Assembly: GCA_009739215.1 (NCBI GenBank)
Contig: VSJF01000003.1
Span: forward strand, 2,108,001-2,172,000
Source of the DNA: Floccularia luteovirens
Lineage: Eukaryota; Basidiomycota; Agaricomycetes; Agaricales; Squamanitaceae
Length of the DNA: 64,000 nt
Reading direction: 5' to 3'
In this document: positions 1 through 16,726 of the stretch, one piece after another
Numbering within the stretch: position 1 is the first letter of the stretch
Layout of the letters: each line of letters opens with the position of its first letter
Notes under the pieces: model-generated
What the model was told of the DNA's origin: nothing
Seen by the model: only the letters and a program-made list of their open reading frames with translations
The model's database searches: none
Made by a program: the position numbers and the translations under genes

Positions 1-2108
1 TTGAGCTTGCACGCCAGGAATTCTAAAACAGGTCGCCAAACTAAGCCTGTCAAATAAAAGGTAGCAATAGCTATGATACGTACCACATCGCTAACTCCTG
101 AGCTAGTGATAGTAACACAGTTAGGTACTTTCATGCATGCCATGACAACGGTGAGGTAGTCGTCGACTCCTGCACCACCAATGTCGAGGTCGGTAATACC
201 GACTTGGAGGCCAGTGCTAGCCAGTGCAGTAAGAGCTGCTTGAACACCTCCAGTACCTCCAGCCTAAGCCCGTATTGTTGGTTCTAAATCCAACAGACTA
301 TGTAGATAGTAGGGATAACTTACATCAAGATGCATTTGCGTGCCAATACCATCGATGATTTTACCGGAAGCATTAATGCGCTTGACGAGTGCAACCATTC
401 CTTGATTAGAGTTTCAGACCATGGGGCATTTGGTATAGCAATTACAATCGTTACCTCTTGTTTTAAGGTTATCGAAGTCAAGGTTATAAGTCGTTGATGT
501 AGAGCCTAGGCGGCATATCAAAAACTGCTCTTCTGTGACACAGAAGAACGTACTTGGCAGTGCCGTCAGCAGCACGGGCAGCTTGGAATGCAATAGGTGA
601 TGAATGACTAAATCCGTTGTTAGAATCCTTCTGAATCTGAATCTGTGAGCATGGTTATTTACCTCGCCAAGAACGTTAGAGAAGACACTTGAGCGTAAGG
701 AACCATATTCATCAAGGACTTCACTGTTTGGAGATATTGGATGATAAGTGAAAAATTTGGTAATGTAAAGCTGAAGGAACACATACTTGCAGACGTCCCA
801 CTATCAGCGCCAAAGTTCAATGTTAGTCGTTGTAGTTTTATTTTTGGTGGGGTGAACTTACAGCTGGAAGAAGAGTCAGATCCGATTCATATAAAGCGGG
901 GGTCTGTATAAGACATACCGTAAAGCTTTCCTTTGTACCTTCCAGCAACGTTGGAAATATGGTCCTGGATGACTGAAGTCTGAAATACGGTGAGTGTCTA
1001 GATGTCAGTTGACAAAGCACTGTTGCTGACCAGGGTTTCCGCGTCGCTAATTGAGGCAGACCCAATCTGGTAGTTGAGAGTGCCAAACTGGGCAGAAATA
1101 AAACGAGTTTTTCTTGGAATGCTCCAATTCAGCAAGTATATGGCTCACCAAGACTACGGCCACGGATCATCTTGCCGTTGGAGACAGCCCAGTTGACGAG
1201 CGCATCAGAATTACCGAAAGTGAATTGGCCGCGACTTGCTGTAAAAAGTTTTACTAATTTGAGGACTCGGTTTATCGGAGACTTACGTTCTGTGGCATCC
1301 CACTGTGTTATTAACATTAATATCAATCAATTATTGAAACTGTATTGAAGATCTTACCATCATCGAGTTTTCCTAAAATATGCGGTGTAAGAAGGTGAGA
1401 GATCTAAAAGCAAGTACTGCTTACAGCTGTTACTTGGCCGAAATCTGACTTCAAAATGGCAGCGTTCACTGAAGCACACATGAGATTGGTTTTTTTTTTC
1501 GTTGATGCCGCTCTGCTACTCACTAGCAATATTGAGGTTTTGAGGATCTGCGGCAGAACCCTATGAGAAGTATCTGAGTATATAGCACAAGTGTAAATTG
1601 TAAAATACGTATACCCAGAAGAGCTTTCCCTTGGCTGTGAATTTCGCGTTCAATCCTGAACCGCCTCCATCGGTAGGTGGGTTTGTTGGGGGGTTGGTGG
1701 GTGCAGGTTCTGGCAAACACCTGAAAGTTCCCATGTCAAGTAGGTCAAATTGAATGAACATTATTAGACATACTGAGAGAACCAGTCGTTGGTGTAAACA
1801 CAAGTACTGCCAGAGATACCTGGAACGAAATTAAGCTTAATGAACATCTCTTCGGTAGTAAGAAACTTACATGTAGTCTATGAACATCAAGGACGACAGA
1901 TTCTGTCGTTAGTAACCATTTACATGAATATTAAAACAAAAGTGGTTTACAGGGCCAGTCCAGCCGTTGCCACCACCTACAGTACTATATCAGGACGACG
2001 AATCAGATGCAGCAATAATAACAAACATTGTCCCCAGACTTGTTGAGCCTGAGCAGCAACGCGCTGAGAAAACACGGCCAGAGTTACGAGTGCAACAAGC
2101 TTGAACAT
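1..2108 (-). pseudogene. Decayed GH10 endo-1,4-beta-xylanase with CBM1 (copy A, 3' end outside the window)
   Basis: This is a secreted family GH10 xylanase in which the same exon order as in the two intact neighbours can still be traced: signal peptide, CBM1, Pro/Thr linker, (beta/alpha)8 catalytic domain. Compared with copies B and C it carries three single-base insertions, each breaking the frame: at about 1057 (after the SQLPDW segment), at about 595 (before the FQAARAAD segment) and at about 488 (inside YINDY). It also lost catalytic-site residues. The ENSMK motif reads ENSMM, so the active-site Lys is gone. The nucleophile motif ITELDI reads ITDLDI (codon 189-191), replacing the catalytic Glu with Asp, and the Trp of TSWGVSD is Ser. 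The acid/base motif WDVCNE survives. TATA and CCAAT elements remain upstream, so it may be transcribed. Base-calling errors could explain some insertions but not the substitutions. Confidence 0.85.
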
Positions 2109-2158
2109 TTTGGAAGTCTTGTGTTATTTGGGGAATGACGCTCAATGGCATTGAATTT

Positions 2159-2549
2159 CCTTTATACAGTTAGGAAATCTTTGCTGATTTTCAATTTTTC
2201 GATATAATACTCCGATGTTGATGCTGAGGTGCATCATGACAGGCCAATTTTCAGGCAACACTGGTGGGCAGACAGTGAACAAATCAATACCGGTTGAATG
2301 TCGCTTATTCTTTGAATGTAAAGAGCATCCACGAGACGTGCTAAAACGCCGAAAGTACATGTTAAACAAATGATCCGACGTGAAATCAACCTGCAGACGC
2401 ATAAAAAATAAAACATACGACGGGGTTCACGGTGTGTTGTTAACGATGGCAGCGGGGAAAGGTGCTAAATATAGTACGCAGTCTTGGTATTAATTCGAAG
2501 CTTGATTTGTACGGGTGCAATTTGGAATTGACACCAAACTTCATTGGCC
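2159..2549 (-). promoter_or_regulatory. Promoter of xylanase copy A (TATA and CCAAT elements)
   Basis: On the minus strand a TATAAAGG element (2159-2166) lies about 50 nt upstream of the ATG, and a GGCCAATG CCAAT element lies at 2542-2549. The same two elements occur at matching distances before copies B and C. The conservation was read by eye; the function is inferred. Confidence 0.5.
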
Positions 2550-4197
2550 GTTAATGTGAATCTCCAAACGGCAACCATGAGTGCGTAATAACCAAGTTTG
2601 GAGGCATGCGACATATTAGGCGTTGAACGTGCTCAAAGTCCGTCTGTAAGGTAGTAACGGTCTTCATCGGAGGAGGACTTGCCAAGCTCTGGAGAAATGA
2701 TTGTGAAGCTCCCACTGGCTGTGTGGCCTAGATGGCTGTCCACCAAAAGATCTTCTTGCATGAATGGCATCCCGATACATCGGAAAGTCAAACTCAGCGC
2801 TTCAGCCCCAGGTCCAAGTCCTACAGAAGGCGTTCAAAAGAGGGAAGTACAAGTTGAGTATTGCAACATTGATGTCACGTTATACAACACGACATCCTCA
2901 AACCAGTCAGAAAATCCAACAGCGAGTTAAACGCCTTCTAAAACTTTTATTCTTGTTCCTCCCATAGTCCATCACCAGCTTCAGCACCCTCACCCCCCCA
3001 CCTCGAAACGCTAGGTCTATGTCTTTACTTTCCTCATGTGGTAGTGAATTGTTGCTACGCAACACAACTTGTGGTGGGTTATTACCAATGAATACTTTCC
3101 ACTCGTCCATGAAAGGCAGGTGTCTAAGTTTATAATATCGAATTACCGCTATGTACTAACTTATGTTCAGTTACTTCTCCATTAGCTTTACCTCTGGATA
3201 CCGAAACCGCTACTTGTAGATATTCTTAATATTTGGTCCCAGGCCAATATTTTGTACAGCAGTTTTAATTAATCCACCGACGTTATAGACACAAAATCCA
3301 CTCTAATAGGGCATGATAAACATGGTCATTTATAGTCACTTTAATGACTGATTTCGTAAGATTCGTATTTTATCCTTAACCTAGGCCACGTTTCTCTCAG
3401 GAGTCATCTCAGGACCCTGTGCTTCCTCCAGAATTGCATCCAGCTGGTCATCTTTTAAGCATCATCAACCCCCCCTATCTTGATGATGTGCCATCAACTA
3501 TTACGGTGAATAGTACCAGCTCTTCTTCTCTGGAATGTGTCACTCTCGGTACTGACAGTTAGCTACTATGTAGAGACTTTCTTGATCATCCTTGCCTCTT
3601 AGTCCATTGCCCCCATAAAATCACATTTTGGAATGTCTACGACTTTTAATCCAAAAGCCCTACCCCACCAGAAAGGAGGCTGCAGTTACATACGAAGCTG
3701 CTAAAACAATTCTTACAACGCAGATGATATATCAGGGCGGTCAAACCACTGCTGAAGCTTCTGATTCCCAATATACACAAATAACATCACCAACAGGAAT
3801 AGACAACCTGTCCTTCCTTTTCTGAGCATCCCATATAGCGCGTGTGAAGTTATAGGGAGTATCTAAAGCTTGTCGAATGCTAGAGCATAGTTACAAGCAC
3901 ATTTAGCGCTGTTGGCAGGTCATGAAGATGAACCGTCATCAATGCAAACTACTACTGAACCCTTTTACTAGTAATCAAACCCAGGAAGCCACAGTTCAGG
4001 AAGTTGGAGAGAAGATGGTATCATGGAGAAAATAATCTAATACATGTACTGTGTATTTCTTGGTTAGATCATGACTTCAACTGCATGCGACACCAACCCA
4101 GGCTGATTTTCGCACTCAATGAGAAAGGAAAAATATGTTTCTTATATTCGATATAACTTCCAGCAATAACCTATTCCCCGACATTCTCACTATATAT
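2550..4197. other. Spacer between xylanase copies A and B
   Basis: I see no gene here. Short open frames around 2679-2967 and 3628-3825 show no domain and no conserved splice structure. The part next to copy B (about 3940-4200) resembles 7600-7865 before copy C and is co-duplicated 3' flank. Confidence 0.5.
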
Positions 4198-6398
<2,201 letters not shown>

Positions 6399-6456
6399 AT
6401 ATGAAGTCTCGAGTTACTTGGGAAGTGACGCTCAGTCGCTTGGCTTTGAACACCTT

Positions 6457-6787
6457 CCTTTTATACGCTTATAAAGTCTTTCTAATGATCGATTTTTTTG
6501 ATATGATATTCCGACGTTGAAGCTGAAGGTGGTCATGCCAGCATATTATCCAGGCAACACTGGTAGGTAAGTGGTCAACAGATCAGTTATCGGTTGAATG
6601 TCGCTCATTTTCTCAATGTAAAGAGCACCCACGAGACGTGCCAAAACGCCGAAAGCACCTGTTAAACACAAAGATCTGATGCGTTGTTAACATTGGTAGC
6701 AAGGAAAGGGATATACACGGTCTTGGTATCAATTCGAAGCATGATTTGTACGGGGGCAATTGAATTAGGCACGATGCTTCATTGGCC
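6457..6787 (-). promoter_or_regulatory. Promoter of xylanase copy B (TATA and CCAAT elements)
   Basis: TATAAAAGG (minus strand, 6457-6465) lies about 60 nt before the ATG, and GGCCAATG lies at 6780-6787. Both are shared with the other copies. Confidence 0.55.
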
Positions 6788-7865
6788 TGGAGCGTGCATC
6801 CCGAAACAAAAACCACCGAGTGTCTGATATCCGGACCTAGAGGCATACATATGATTTAAAAGATTACGGAGAAATGATTGTTGAAGCTCTGAGCCTTTCA
6901 CTGATTGTGTTTATCCAGATAATTGCGCACCGAAAGATCTTTTTACTTGGATGAGATTGCAATACCCTCTTCAGTCCAATTTTTTCAGACCATTAACAAG
7001 TCAAGTTCCATAGTAAGTGTTCAAATGGGTAGGTTTGAAAAAGCAAAGGAGGAAAGTGTTGGTTGAGCGAAACTTGGGAGGGGTGGAAATGTATGTAAAG
7101 TTATATATTATAGTTGTCTTTTTCAGCTGGAAAATTTTCCGAATGTTGATGGACTCATAGACACACGTCATACCACATTGGGCGTCCTCAAAAGCAGTCA
7201 CAAAATTCAGAGTAGCAAGCCAAACACCTACTGTAATCCCTATATATTAGACTAGGTTCAGATTGGTCTCGTTCCCAGACGTTCGGTGTGGTCGGTCCCG
7301 ACAGGCCTTACGGACCGGGAGGGGGTGCAAAACTGAGGTTCCTGGCTTGCATACAACTTGTGTACTAAGCCTTAAAGACAAATTTTAGAATTGCCACGGA
7401 CGCACTGTGCTTAATGAAAACAACTGTGACAGGTTGAGGACGTGTACCGGGAGGTCGCATGCACATCTCAAATTTCAGCGTTGATTGAACGAAATCATTG
7501 AGGTGGGTGAAAGAGTGAGTCAAGGACACTACTCGTATTGGCAGCTCAATTCGTTGAGCTAGCCTAGCTCATGAATAACTTGAACTTGCATTGCCATTGA
7601 ACCCATTATTAGTAGTTAAACACCAACAGTTACAATTCAGGAAGTTGGATGCAACAGTGAGGAAGATGATATTGAGGAAGGAAGTAATCTGTTGGTTCAT
7701 TGTCACGTTGAATTTTTTGTGTATTCCTTAGATAAATTACAACTTAAATTGCATGCTGCACCAACTCAGGTTGACTTACACACTCAATGAGAAAGGAAAA
7801 ATATGTTTCTTAGATTTGATGAAATTTCTAGCAATAATCTATTCCCCGACATTCTCAATACACGT
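6788..7865. other. Spacer between xylanase copies B and C
   Basis: No gene is recognised. A GC-richer, dyad-containing stretch near 7270-7330 stands out but matches nothing I know. From about 7600 on, the sequence resembles the 3' flank of copy B. Confidence 0.5.
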
Positions 7866-10065
<2,200 letters not shown>

Positions 10066-10119
10066 TTCAAAAGTCTTGAGTTACTTGGAGAATGATACTC
10101 AATCACTTGGCGTTGGACT

Positions 10120-10502
10120 CCTTTTATACACTTATGAGGTCTTCCAGGTATTCAATTTTTTGGGTATAATATTCCGATGTTGAAGCTGAAGGTGGACATG
10201 CCAGCACATCATCTAGGCAACACTGGTGGCCAGGCATTGAATAAATCAATTATCGGCTGAATGTCGCTCATTCTCTCAATGTAAGGAGCAGCCATGGGAC
10301 GTGCTAAAACGCCGAAAGCACTTGTTAAACAAATGATCTGACATGGGTTCGACTTGCAGAAGCATGAAAAACAGTACGTCGGGGGCCGCGATGTGTTGTT
10401 AATATTAGCAACAGGGAAAGGCAAATACACGTAGTCTCGGTATCAATTAAAAGCTTGATTTATACGGGCGCTATTTGGATTAGACACCGAGCTTCATTGG
10501 CC
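10120..10502 (-). promoter_or_regulatory. Promoter of xylanase copy C (TATA and CCAAT elements)
   Basis: TATAAAAGG (minus strand) is at 10120-10128, about 55 nt before the ATG, and GGCCAATG is at 10495-10502. Their positions match those before copies A and B. Confidence 0.55.
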
Positions 10503-10565
10503 GGGAGAGTGCATTTCGAAACAACAACCTTAGTGCGTAATGACCAAGTTTAGAGACATGCAATA

Positions 10566-12234
10566 TAGCAGCCAATGAGTGGGAACATGGAAGGTCGTAC
10601 TACAATGGAGTTGAGTGCTTGTTCTGAGTAAGTAATTCGGGAAAAATTGAACGGCACCTATTGGACAGCACTGAAAGTTTTGATTTAAAGAAGCCTCTTA
10701 CCGAATACAATTAAATACATGAGAGGTAATGTGACACTGTGATGTTAAGCTCCAAGAGATCCGAGATATTCAAGCTTGTACCGAGCATTGGTGCCAATCC
10801 GACGTTGATCCGGCCAAACGCTCTGGAGAATACGCTGGACCGTAAGTCTAGCAAATATTTTGGACGAGAGAAAATGAAGACATAAACGGGAGGGACCTGG
10901 TATGCCAACACATGAAACCCTCGACTCAATCAAAGAAAAGCCATTAACGTCGTGACCATGTGGTAGAAGATCGCTCTCGGGAATTTTCCACTCGATTCGC
11001 CTATCAAAATATGACATATCAGTGTGTTGCACAAAAAAGGGGAAGCCAAGCCTTATGATTTGCCTTATAAATTAAAGAGAGTCTGTCTTTTGAAGCAAGA
11101 AGTAGCTATGTCAAATAAGTACTGGGAACCAGGGTATCACGATGATCAAGTAAATTTAGAAAAATAATGTTTAAGATCTGAAATTCCGTCCTTCAAACTG
11201 ATCCAAGGTGGGCTGCATAGACAGTAAAGAGAGGGTGCAACACTATCCAATCTCAGATGTAGATGGTTTGTATGTAAATGCGGTTGCGAGGGTGAGCCAT
11301 TTTTTTAGTTTCGGATTCGCTTTCAATGCGCTTGGTTTCGGAGGTGTGACTGATGCTTTGAAGGTGGTCGGTCGATGGTTGCGAGCAGAGAAAGTCCAGG
11401 CGGCCACTCTCTCAGGGTTGATCACATGATAAGTATATGTGTCATACATGGAGAATACTGACTACTTACCCATGCATTCCAATGCGCTCAATGATCTTAC
11501 AAATTCATCATGGCCAGAGCAAAGCACAATTTCAAGCTGTGGACTCCATATGCAAGACCTGCTCACCATATACTGTAGTTTGTATGGTCTAGGTAAATTT
11601 GTCCCTCCGACGTCACGACGCTATGATGAAAGCCCAGTTGACAATTTATTGTAAGAAAAAGTAGGCATCGTGGGGTAAGCCTGCTGGCTACCCGTGGACT
11701 TGTCTCTTTTCCCGTTTCCTTCATCACATGATATGATTCACATGACTGGCTTTACCGATTAGATTAGATTGTACGAGTTCGCGCACACAAATGTACTTAT
11801 ACATATGCCTTTCATCTCTTTCATGTTTCCCTTCTAAGGATAGAGTCCATTTAGTAGGCGTATTTTCACCATTATTCTCTTCTACTCTTATTCCGGTACT
11901 TATATACCGTTTGTTTCATCCCACTATACTTAATTCCAAAAAGAAACAGAACTACTCGAGAAAATATAAGACTTAAACGGTAACCATCATCTACCTGCTC
12001 TTCGTTTCACCTTCGTCCCTCCGAACTCCCGGGGTGTGGCCTCCCTGTGGTACTCATACCTTCATACCCGACAACTTTATACCTTGCGAATGAAATATTT
12101 TTTTCTTGAAACCGTTTGTCTGATTGATCTGCCGTAAAGGTACCCTCGACAGTTAGCACCCAATGCTGTTTAAAACCACCACACTGTACGCTCTCAAAGA
12201 CGGTCTTAAGCTGATGAGAGAGTTGTTGGGCGTG
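10566..12234. other. Gene-poor spacer right of the xylanase array
   Basis: Short open frames (minus 10745-11032, plus 11208-11429 overlapped by minus 11243-11449) have no recognisable domain or splice pattern. A pyrimidine-rich stretch lies around 11800-12050. I cannot support a gene here. Confidence 0.4.
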
Positions 12235-13135
12235 TTACTTTACACACCCAGATATCTGTATATAAATACACAGCCATTTGATCAAGGAAGAATTCATAAC
12301 TAATTTGGTCCTGCCCTTGTTGTCTACAAACTCCAATCTCCTGGTAGTGCGCTCGATGATATAAGGTGCTCCTTGGTGATTCTGGACTCGCTCAATCGTC
12401 TGCCCATCCTGGGTATATACCCAACCATTAAAGTCGAGGTTAAGTGCTCATCTGAGAACATAGAAAACCTCATAGAATGTGATACTATCTGGTTTGTTTT
12501 CTTTGAGGAAGAGTATCTGAAGACAAATCGGTGTCCCACATGAGAACTTCACCACTCTTCGTCCCAATTACAATTCGTCTGAGGTCCCAGTGTACATCTG
12601 CGCTAAAACATTCTGATGTGTACTAGAATTCCAGTTATACTTTAGTGTGCTCATGTCCCATCTGTGTTTCGATTGGCAGCAATTGTTAGATACCTGATGA
12701 ATAAGGTTTCTGCGTACGAGACGGTAACCAGGGACTTCTCTTTTTGGTCCCAGAGCAATGTTTCATATATAAGATGTCGAGGTCAACCTGTAGCCACTAC
12801 TTCTGTACCGTTTTTGAGAACTTGAAATATGGCACGTCGCTGCTATTTGTCGTCCATCGGGTGAGATTGTGCCGCTCATGACATGTGACCAACTTGTTGT
12901 TTCTCGTCTTAGGAGGTGGTAGGGGAGGTAATGAGAACATTTTGAGGGCACAAAGTCGTTATTTTTTATTGTCATGGTGACAGCCTGCAACAATTAGAAT
13001 TTACTAGCTAGAAGGGGTCGTGAAGTGACAATTGTACAAAGGATTTCCACACTCTGTCGATATGCATTCCCAGGTCGTACCCACTACGAAAATGTCTGTC
13101 TCGAAGTTACGCGGAAACCAGGTCGCATCGTCGTC
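12235..13135 (-). pseudogene. Remnant of a WD-repeat protein gene
   Basis: Several minus-strand pieces read as WD40 blades. One near 12900-12840 contains SGTISPDGRQIAAT. A second near 12770-12690 contains ETLLWDQKEKSLV. A third at about 12624-12520 contains IVIGTKSGEVLMWD. A tail at about 12450-12235 contains NGWVYTQDGQTIERV and ends in a stop at 12235-12237. An acidic piece lies at about 13130-13030 (DDDATWFPRNFETD). The pieces lie in order, but joining them needs a +1 shift near 12835 and bypass of a TGA near 12790. I therefore call it decayed rather than a working gene; unrecognised introns could rescue part of it. Substrate or partner is unknown. Confidence 0.5.
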
Positions 13136-13235
13136 CATGTATCACGCACTAAGTATCATCAGTTATTGATAAATGGGAAGGATTAATTGACACTCACTCA
13201 TCTTCATCGTCGCCGTTTGGAGTCGTTTCTGCGTT

Positions 13236-13334
13236 TTAGAGTGACATTGCTTGTAGTGATTTGGTGGGAATGGCGAGTGTGATTGGGGCTGCACAAGTGA
13301 GAGCGAAGAGAAAACCAAATAGGATAAAGTTCAT
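13236..13334 (-). CDS. Short open frame with a signal-peptide-like start
   Basis: Thirty-two codons begin MNFILFGFLFALTCAAPITL, a typical secretion signal (hydrophobic core, small residues before a possible cleavage site). The frame stops soon after. It could be the first exon of a secreted protein whose remainder is lost, or of the decayed gene to its left; I found no frame-preserving splice. No function can be given. Confidence 0.25.
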   Translation of the reverse strand: MNFILFGFLFALTCAAPITLAIPTKSLQAMSL

Positions 13335-13340
13335 GTTCGA

Positions 13341-14339
13341 ATGTTGGAAAGTTAGGTTGATGAAGAAGCACAAGGGATTAAAGGACGTTTAGTTGTAAGA
13401 ATACCTAGGTTCTGACGATGAACAGCACTCTTTTCACTTCACAAGTTGCAAGTAGTCCCGGTCTGAAAATAAAGGGGCTGTGTATACAACCGTCGGTATG
13501 CTCTGTCACGAATTGGTCCTGGATTATAATTAGCCCCCAATCAAACTGAAAACAATGTAAATAATGATTCATACTATCTTTCAAATTACGATTTCGGTTT
13601 GCCCATAATACACGCAAGAACAATCCTTTTCCAAAATCTGATAACTTCAACATTGTTTAAGAGCATCTGCACACCTTTTAGTTTTAGTAAGCGTAGAGAG
13701 TGGAATACCACCGGATATTCCAAATCCCATGGCAACTGAGTATCCATTATTGAGCTTGGCCAACCATCTGTACAAGAAATCAACAAACCAATCAAGATTT
13801 TGACTTTTAAAATTTGCTTATATATCGCCACCCACAAGTTTGCAATCGTTCCAAAGCGCGTGCAGGGCCTCTTGAGTATTGATGATGATCAATGGCAGTG
13901 CAGAATTTGTGCAGAAATGACACAGGTCTTGTTGCTAATTAGTGAGCACCACAAAACCGGAGAAAAATACCGTGGATGGTTGAATGTGTTGGAGGTCGGG
14001 GTCGGGGGGCAGGTTGGTGGGACTGGCGCGGGGAGTGGATCGGGCCGAGGGGAAATGCGGACCCGTGGTATAAGAAGCAGGTCTTGTGAAGACAAAGTTC
14101 ACGCATCCAGACGGGACCATAGTGAAATCGATAGTAACTGATATTAACACATGTCAATAATATTAATCACCTTTGGATTCAAAACGAAGCCTTAAGTTGC
14201 GACACATTCTGAATTATTCAACCGACGATACTATAATGTGACATCCACACGTGATGTGACTTCCGCGACAACCATTCGCGCACAATGGGCCGCTGCGCTT
14301 CGATCTTTCGGTCTGAACTTATACACAGACCTGTATAGT
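13341..14339. other. Spacer upstream of RAD18 with a G-rich tract
   Basis: No gene is recognised. Positions 13998-14033 on the plus strand hold four runs of three or more G separated by short loops. RAD18 begins at 14340. Confidence 0.4.
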
Positions 14340-15800
14340 ATGGATGCATTTGAATCTACCGACGTACCTGATCCTACAGACTTTCCACCTGATGCCTCTG
14401 CCCCGGGGCTGAGGAATCTCGACAGCTCACTTCGGTGCACTATTTGTGGAGAACTTTTTGATGCTCCTGTAACACTGCCTTGTGGCCATTGCTTCTGCTC
14501 TTATGTGGGTTTTGAACTTGTCTCATAACGATGTGTATACCAAATATTCGCTATCCAGTGTATAAGGACTGCTATGTCTCTTAAACAAGAGTGTCCCAAA
14601 TGTCGAAAGAGTGCCAATGAAGGACACCTAAGACCAAACCCTGCTATGGAAGAATGTGTAACAGCATGGAGGAGTGCTAGGTGAGTATACAATTTCAACC
14701 TTGCGCTTTTGAACAAACAATCATAAACTCTACGTAGGGAGCATATATTACGAATATGCAAGGGGGAAGAGCAGCGCAATAATGCTATAACGCAACAGCT
14801 TTCTGAGAAAATGACCTTAAATAAACGCAAACGTAGCTCAACTCCAGATATTGAAGCTGGCCCATCCAGTGTTGTCACTACTCCAAGAAAGCACGGTCCG
14901 AAATCACCTTCTAAAAAGAAAAAAGTACAACTGGATTTCGATTTTGAGGAGATCCATACATCCGACACCAATGAGGAAGAAACAAATAGCCTTAACAGTC
15001 TGAACCCACGATGTAAGGGTGTATCAAATGATCATAGCTTGCAATATCTAAGCGGCCTGTTAGTGGATGACTTCGTCACCTGTCCAGTGTGTTTCAAGAA
15101 AGTCAGATATAGACAACTAAACGTCCACATGGACAACAATTGCAGCGGTGACCTAGAGCCGGACGAGGTTAATAAACAATCAAAGCAACAATGGATGCAG
15201 CTATTAGGCTCGAAAAATGGTCACCAGAAAGGAAAGCAAAAGTAGGTCAATACTTTCTGGAACAAACTGATTTGTCTGATTCTGTCTTAGGGTTATTGAG
15301 GAAGAAGATGGACCTCGGTTACCAAAAGCCTCCTATGATACCCTCAGGGACAAAATCATAAAGGAGATGTTAGGAGAACAAGGCCTTCCGCTTCAAGGTG
15401 ACCGTAATCAGTTGGTCGCCCGGCATCAGAGGTACGTTCCTATTTCGTGAAGATTTTTTAACCTGATTATAAATTCAACTGCAAAGATGGGTCATGATGT
15501 ATAATTCTAACTTAGATAGATCGGGACAACACAGGAAAACAAGGGCTGAGCTCAGGCGGGAACTGAAGAAATGGGAGGAGGAAGCCTCAAGGAGAAAGAA
15601 AAATACTGTGGATGACGTCCTCAATTATGAAGTATACTTTAGGTTTATTTGAGCTTTACCTGGTGTCCTCACAATTTCATTAGAAAAAGCAAAAATCAGA
15701 GTTCGACAGATTAATAGAAACCGCACGGCGGAATAAATCAAGAAAGCCGCCTACACCAGTCCAGCCACGTCTAAATGACGAGAAGCGGAGTCCAGAATGA
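14340..15800 (+). CDS. RAD18: E3 ubiquitin ligase RAD18
   Basis: With RAD6 it monoubiquitinates PCNA at stalled forks, opening post-replication repair. Six exons (14340-14504, 14559-14680, 14738-15241, 15291-15431, 15487-15631, 15684-15800) join in frame to 397 residues. A C3HC4 RING spans about 33-70 (C33, C36, C48, H50, C53, C56, C67, C70). A basic Ser/Lys-rich stretch with a PKKKKK-like nuclear signal follows. A UBZ-type finger lies at about 210-235 (CPVCFKKV, then H and C), and a SAP domain at about 275-315 (DTLRDKIIKEMLGEQGLPLQ). A basic coiled-coil tail (ELRRELKKWEEEASRRKK) corresponds to the RAD6-binding end. The start is the first ATG in frame before the RING. Order and spacing of domains fit RAD18 well. 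Confidence 0.93.
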
Positions 15801-16726
15801 GACCCCTGTTAAAGCTATATCATTCGAAGGGAATTCTGATGGAGATGATATAATTATTGTGGATTCACAAGAAGACCATTTACAACTACTTCCCAGTTTG
15901 TAGACCGATACCCAAATGCAAACCTATGTTTGTAGATTCTTTTTTTCATATCATTTAAAACTTGAAGGGGTACCAATAATTGCGACATTTAGCCATAAAC
16001 GCGCAGGCATAGAAATACGCGGGAATATTACCACCATCAGGGGGCGCAATATAGATTGATTCAGTGCTACTCGCCTCGACTACATATATGAATCAGACTA
16101 TTCGACATCAATCATGAGAAGTACAAGCCCTTACATTGTGAGAACAATGACACAAAGCACGATGTCAATGTGGGGAGCATAATAAAATCCGGCCATGAGC
16201 TGACAACGTGGGAGCATGTGCGCTGAGCACGCGGGAGCACGGCGTGTACCGAGTAAACAATTTCGCGCTTTATGGTTTTATGGTTGTAATGGTATGCTGA
16301 GATCGAGGGGGTGCATCGATTGCATCTCTTGCCGTAAATCAAGATGATATTTATCTTGATATGAGCATCGATGATCAATGGATCCGAGTTGAAGACAACG
16401 GTGACAATAATACGGGATAGAAAGTAAAGTTGCTTGTTCTCGGGAAATGAAAAGAGAGGGGGTAATCAGAGTGGCTGCGATCCTGCTGTCCGTTGTTGGA
16501 AGATAGAATAGGCTGATCAGTGGCTGACCGGAAAGGGAAATCATTGTGCATCCCACGTGGCGACGGAAGTGGTCTTGTACCCAATATAGAAACCGGCTAC
16601 CGTCTCCATACTAATACGCTGTTAAATTGTCTTTTCTCTTCTGGTGCTGGGGTTCCTGTTGCTCCCCTCCTTATTCCCTCCTTCCCTTTACCTTTCGCTG
16701 TACCACCATCCTTTGCCTTTCGCTTC
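15801..16726. other. Spacer between RAD18 and the DUF7330-like gene
   Basis: No coding sequence is recognised. The right half (about 16620-16720) is C/T-rich, as is common just upstream of fungal transcription starts, and a CACGTG lies near 16553. The small frames around 16112-16584 look like shadows. Confidence 0.4.

Noticed and set aside
10745..11032. Minus-strand open frame right of the xylanase array
   Set aside because: No recognisable domain, signal peptide or splice pattern; codon content is not convincing.
11208..11449. Overlapping open frames on both strands
   Set aside because: They mirror each other across the same bases and neither shows a known motif.
13800..14141. Plus-strand open frame of 113 codons before RAD18
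   Set aside because: It runs through a G-rich tract (Gly/Ser/Arg-rich translation) with overlapping frames on the other strand and no domain.
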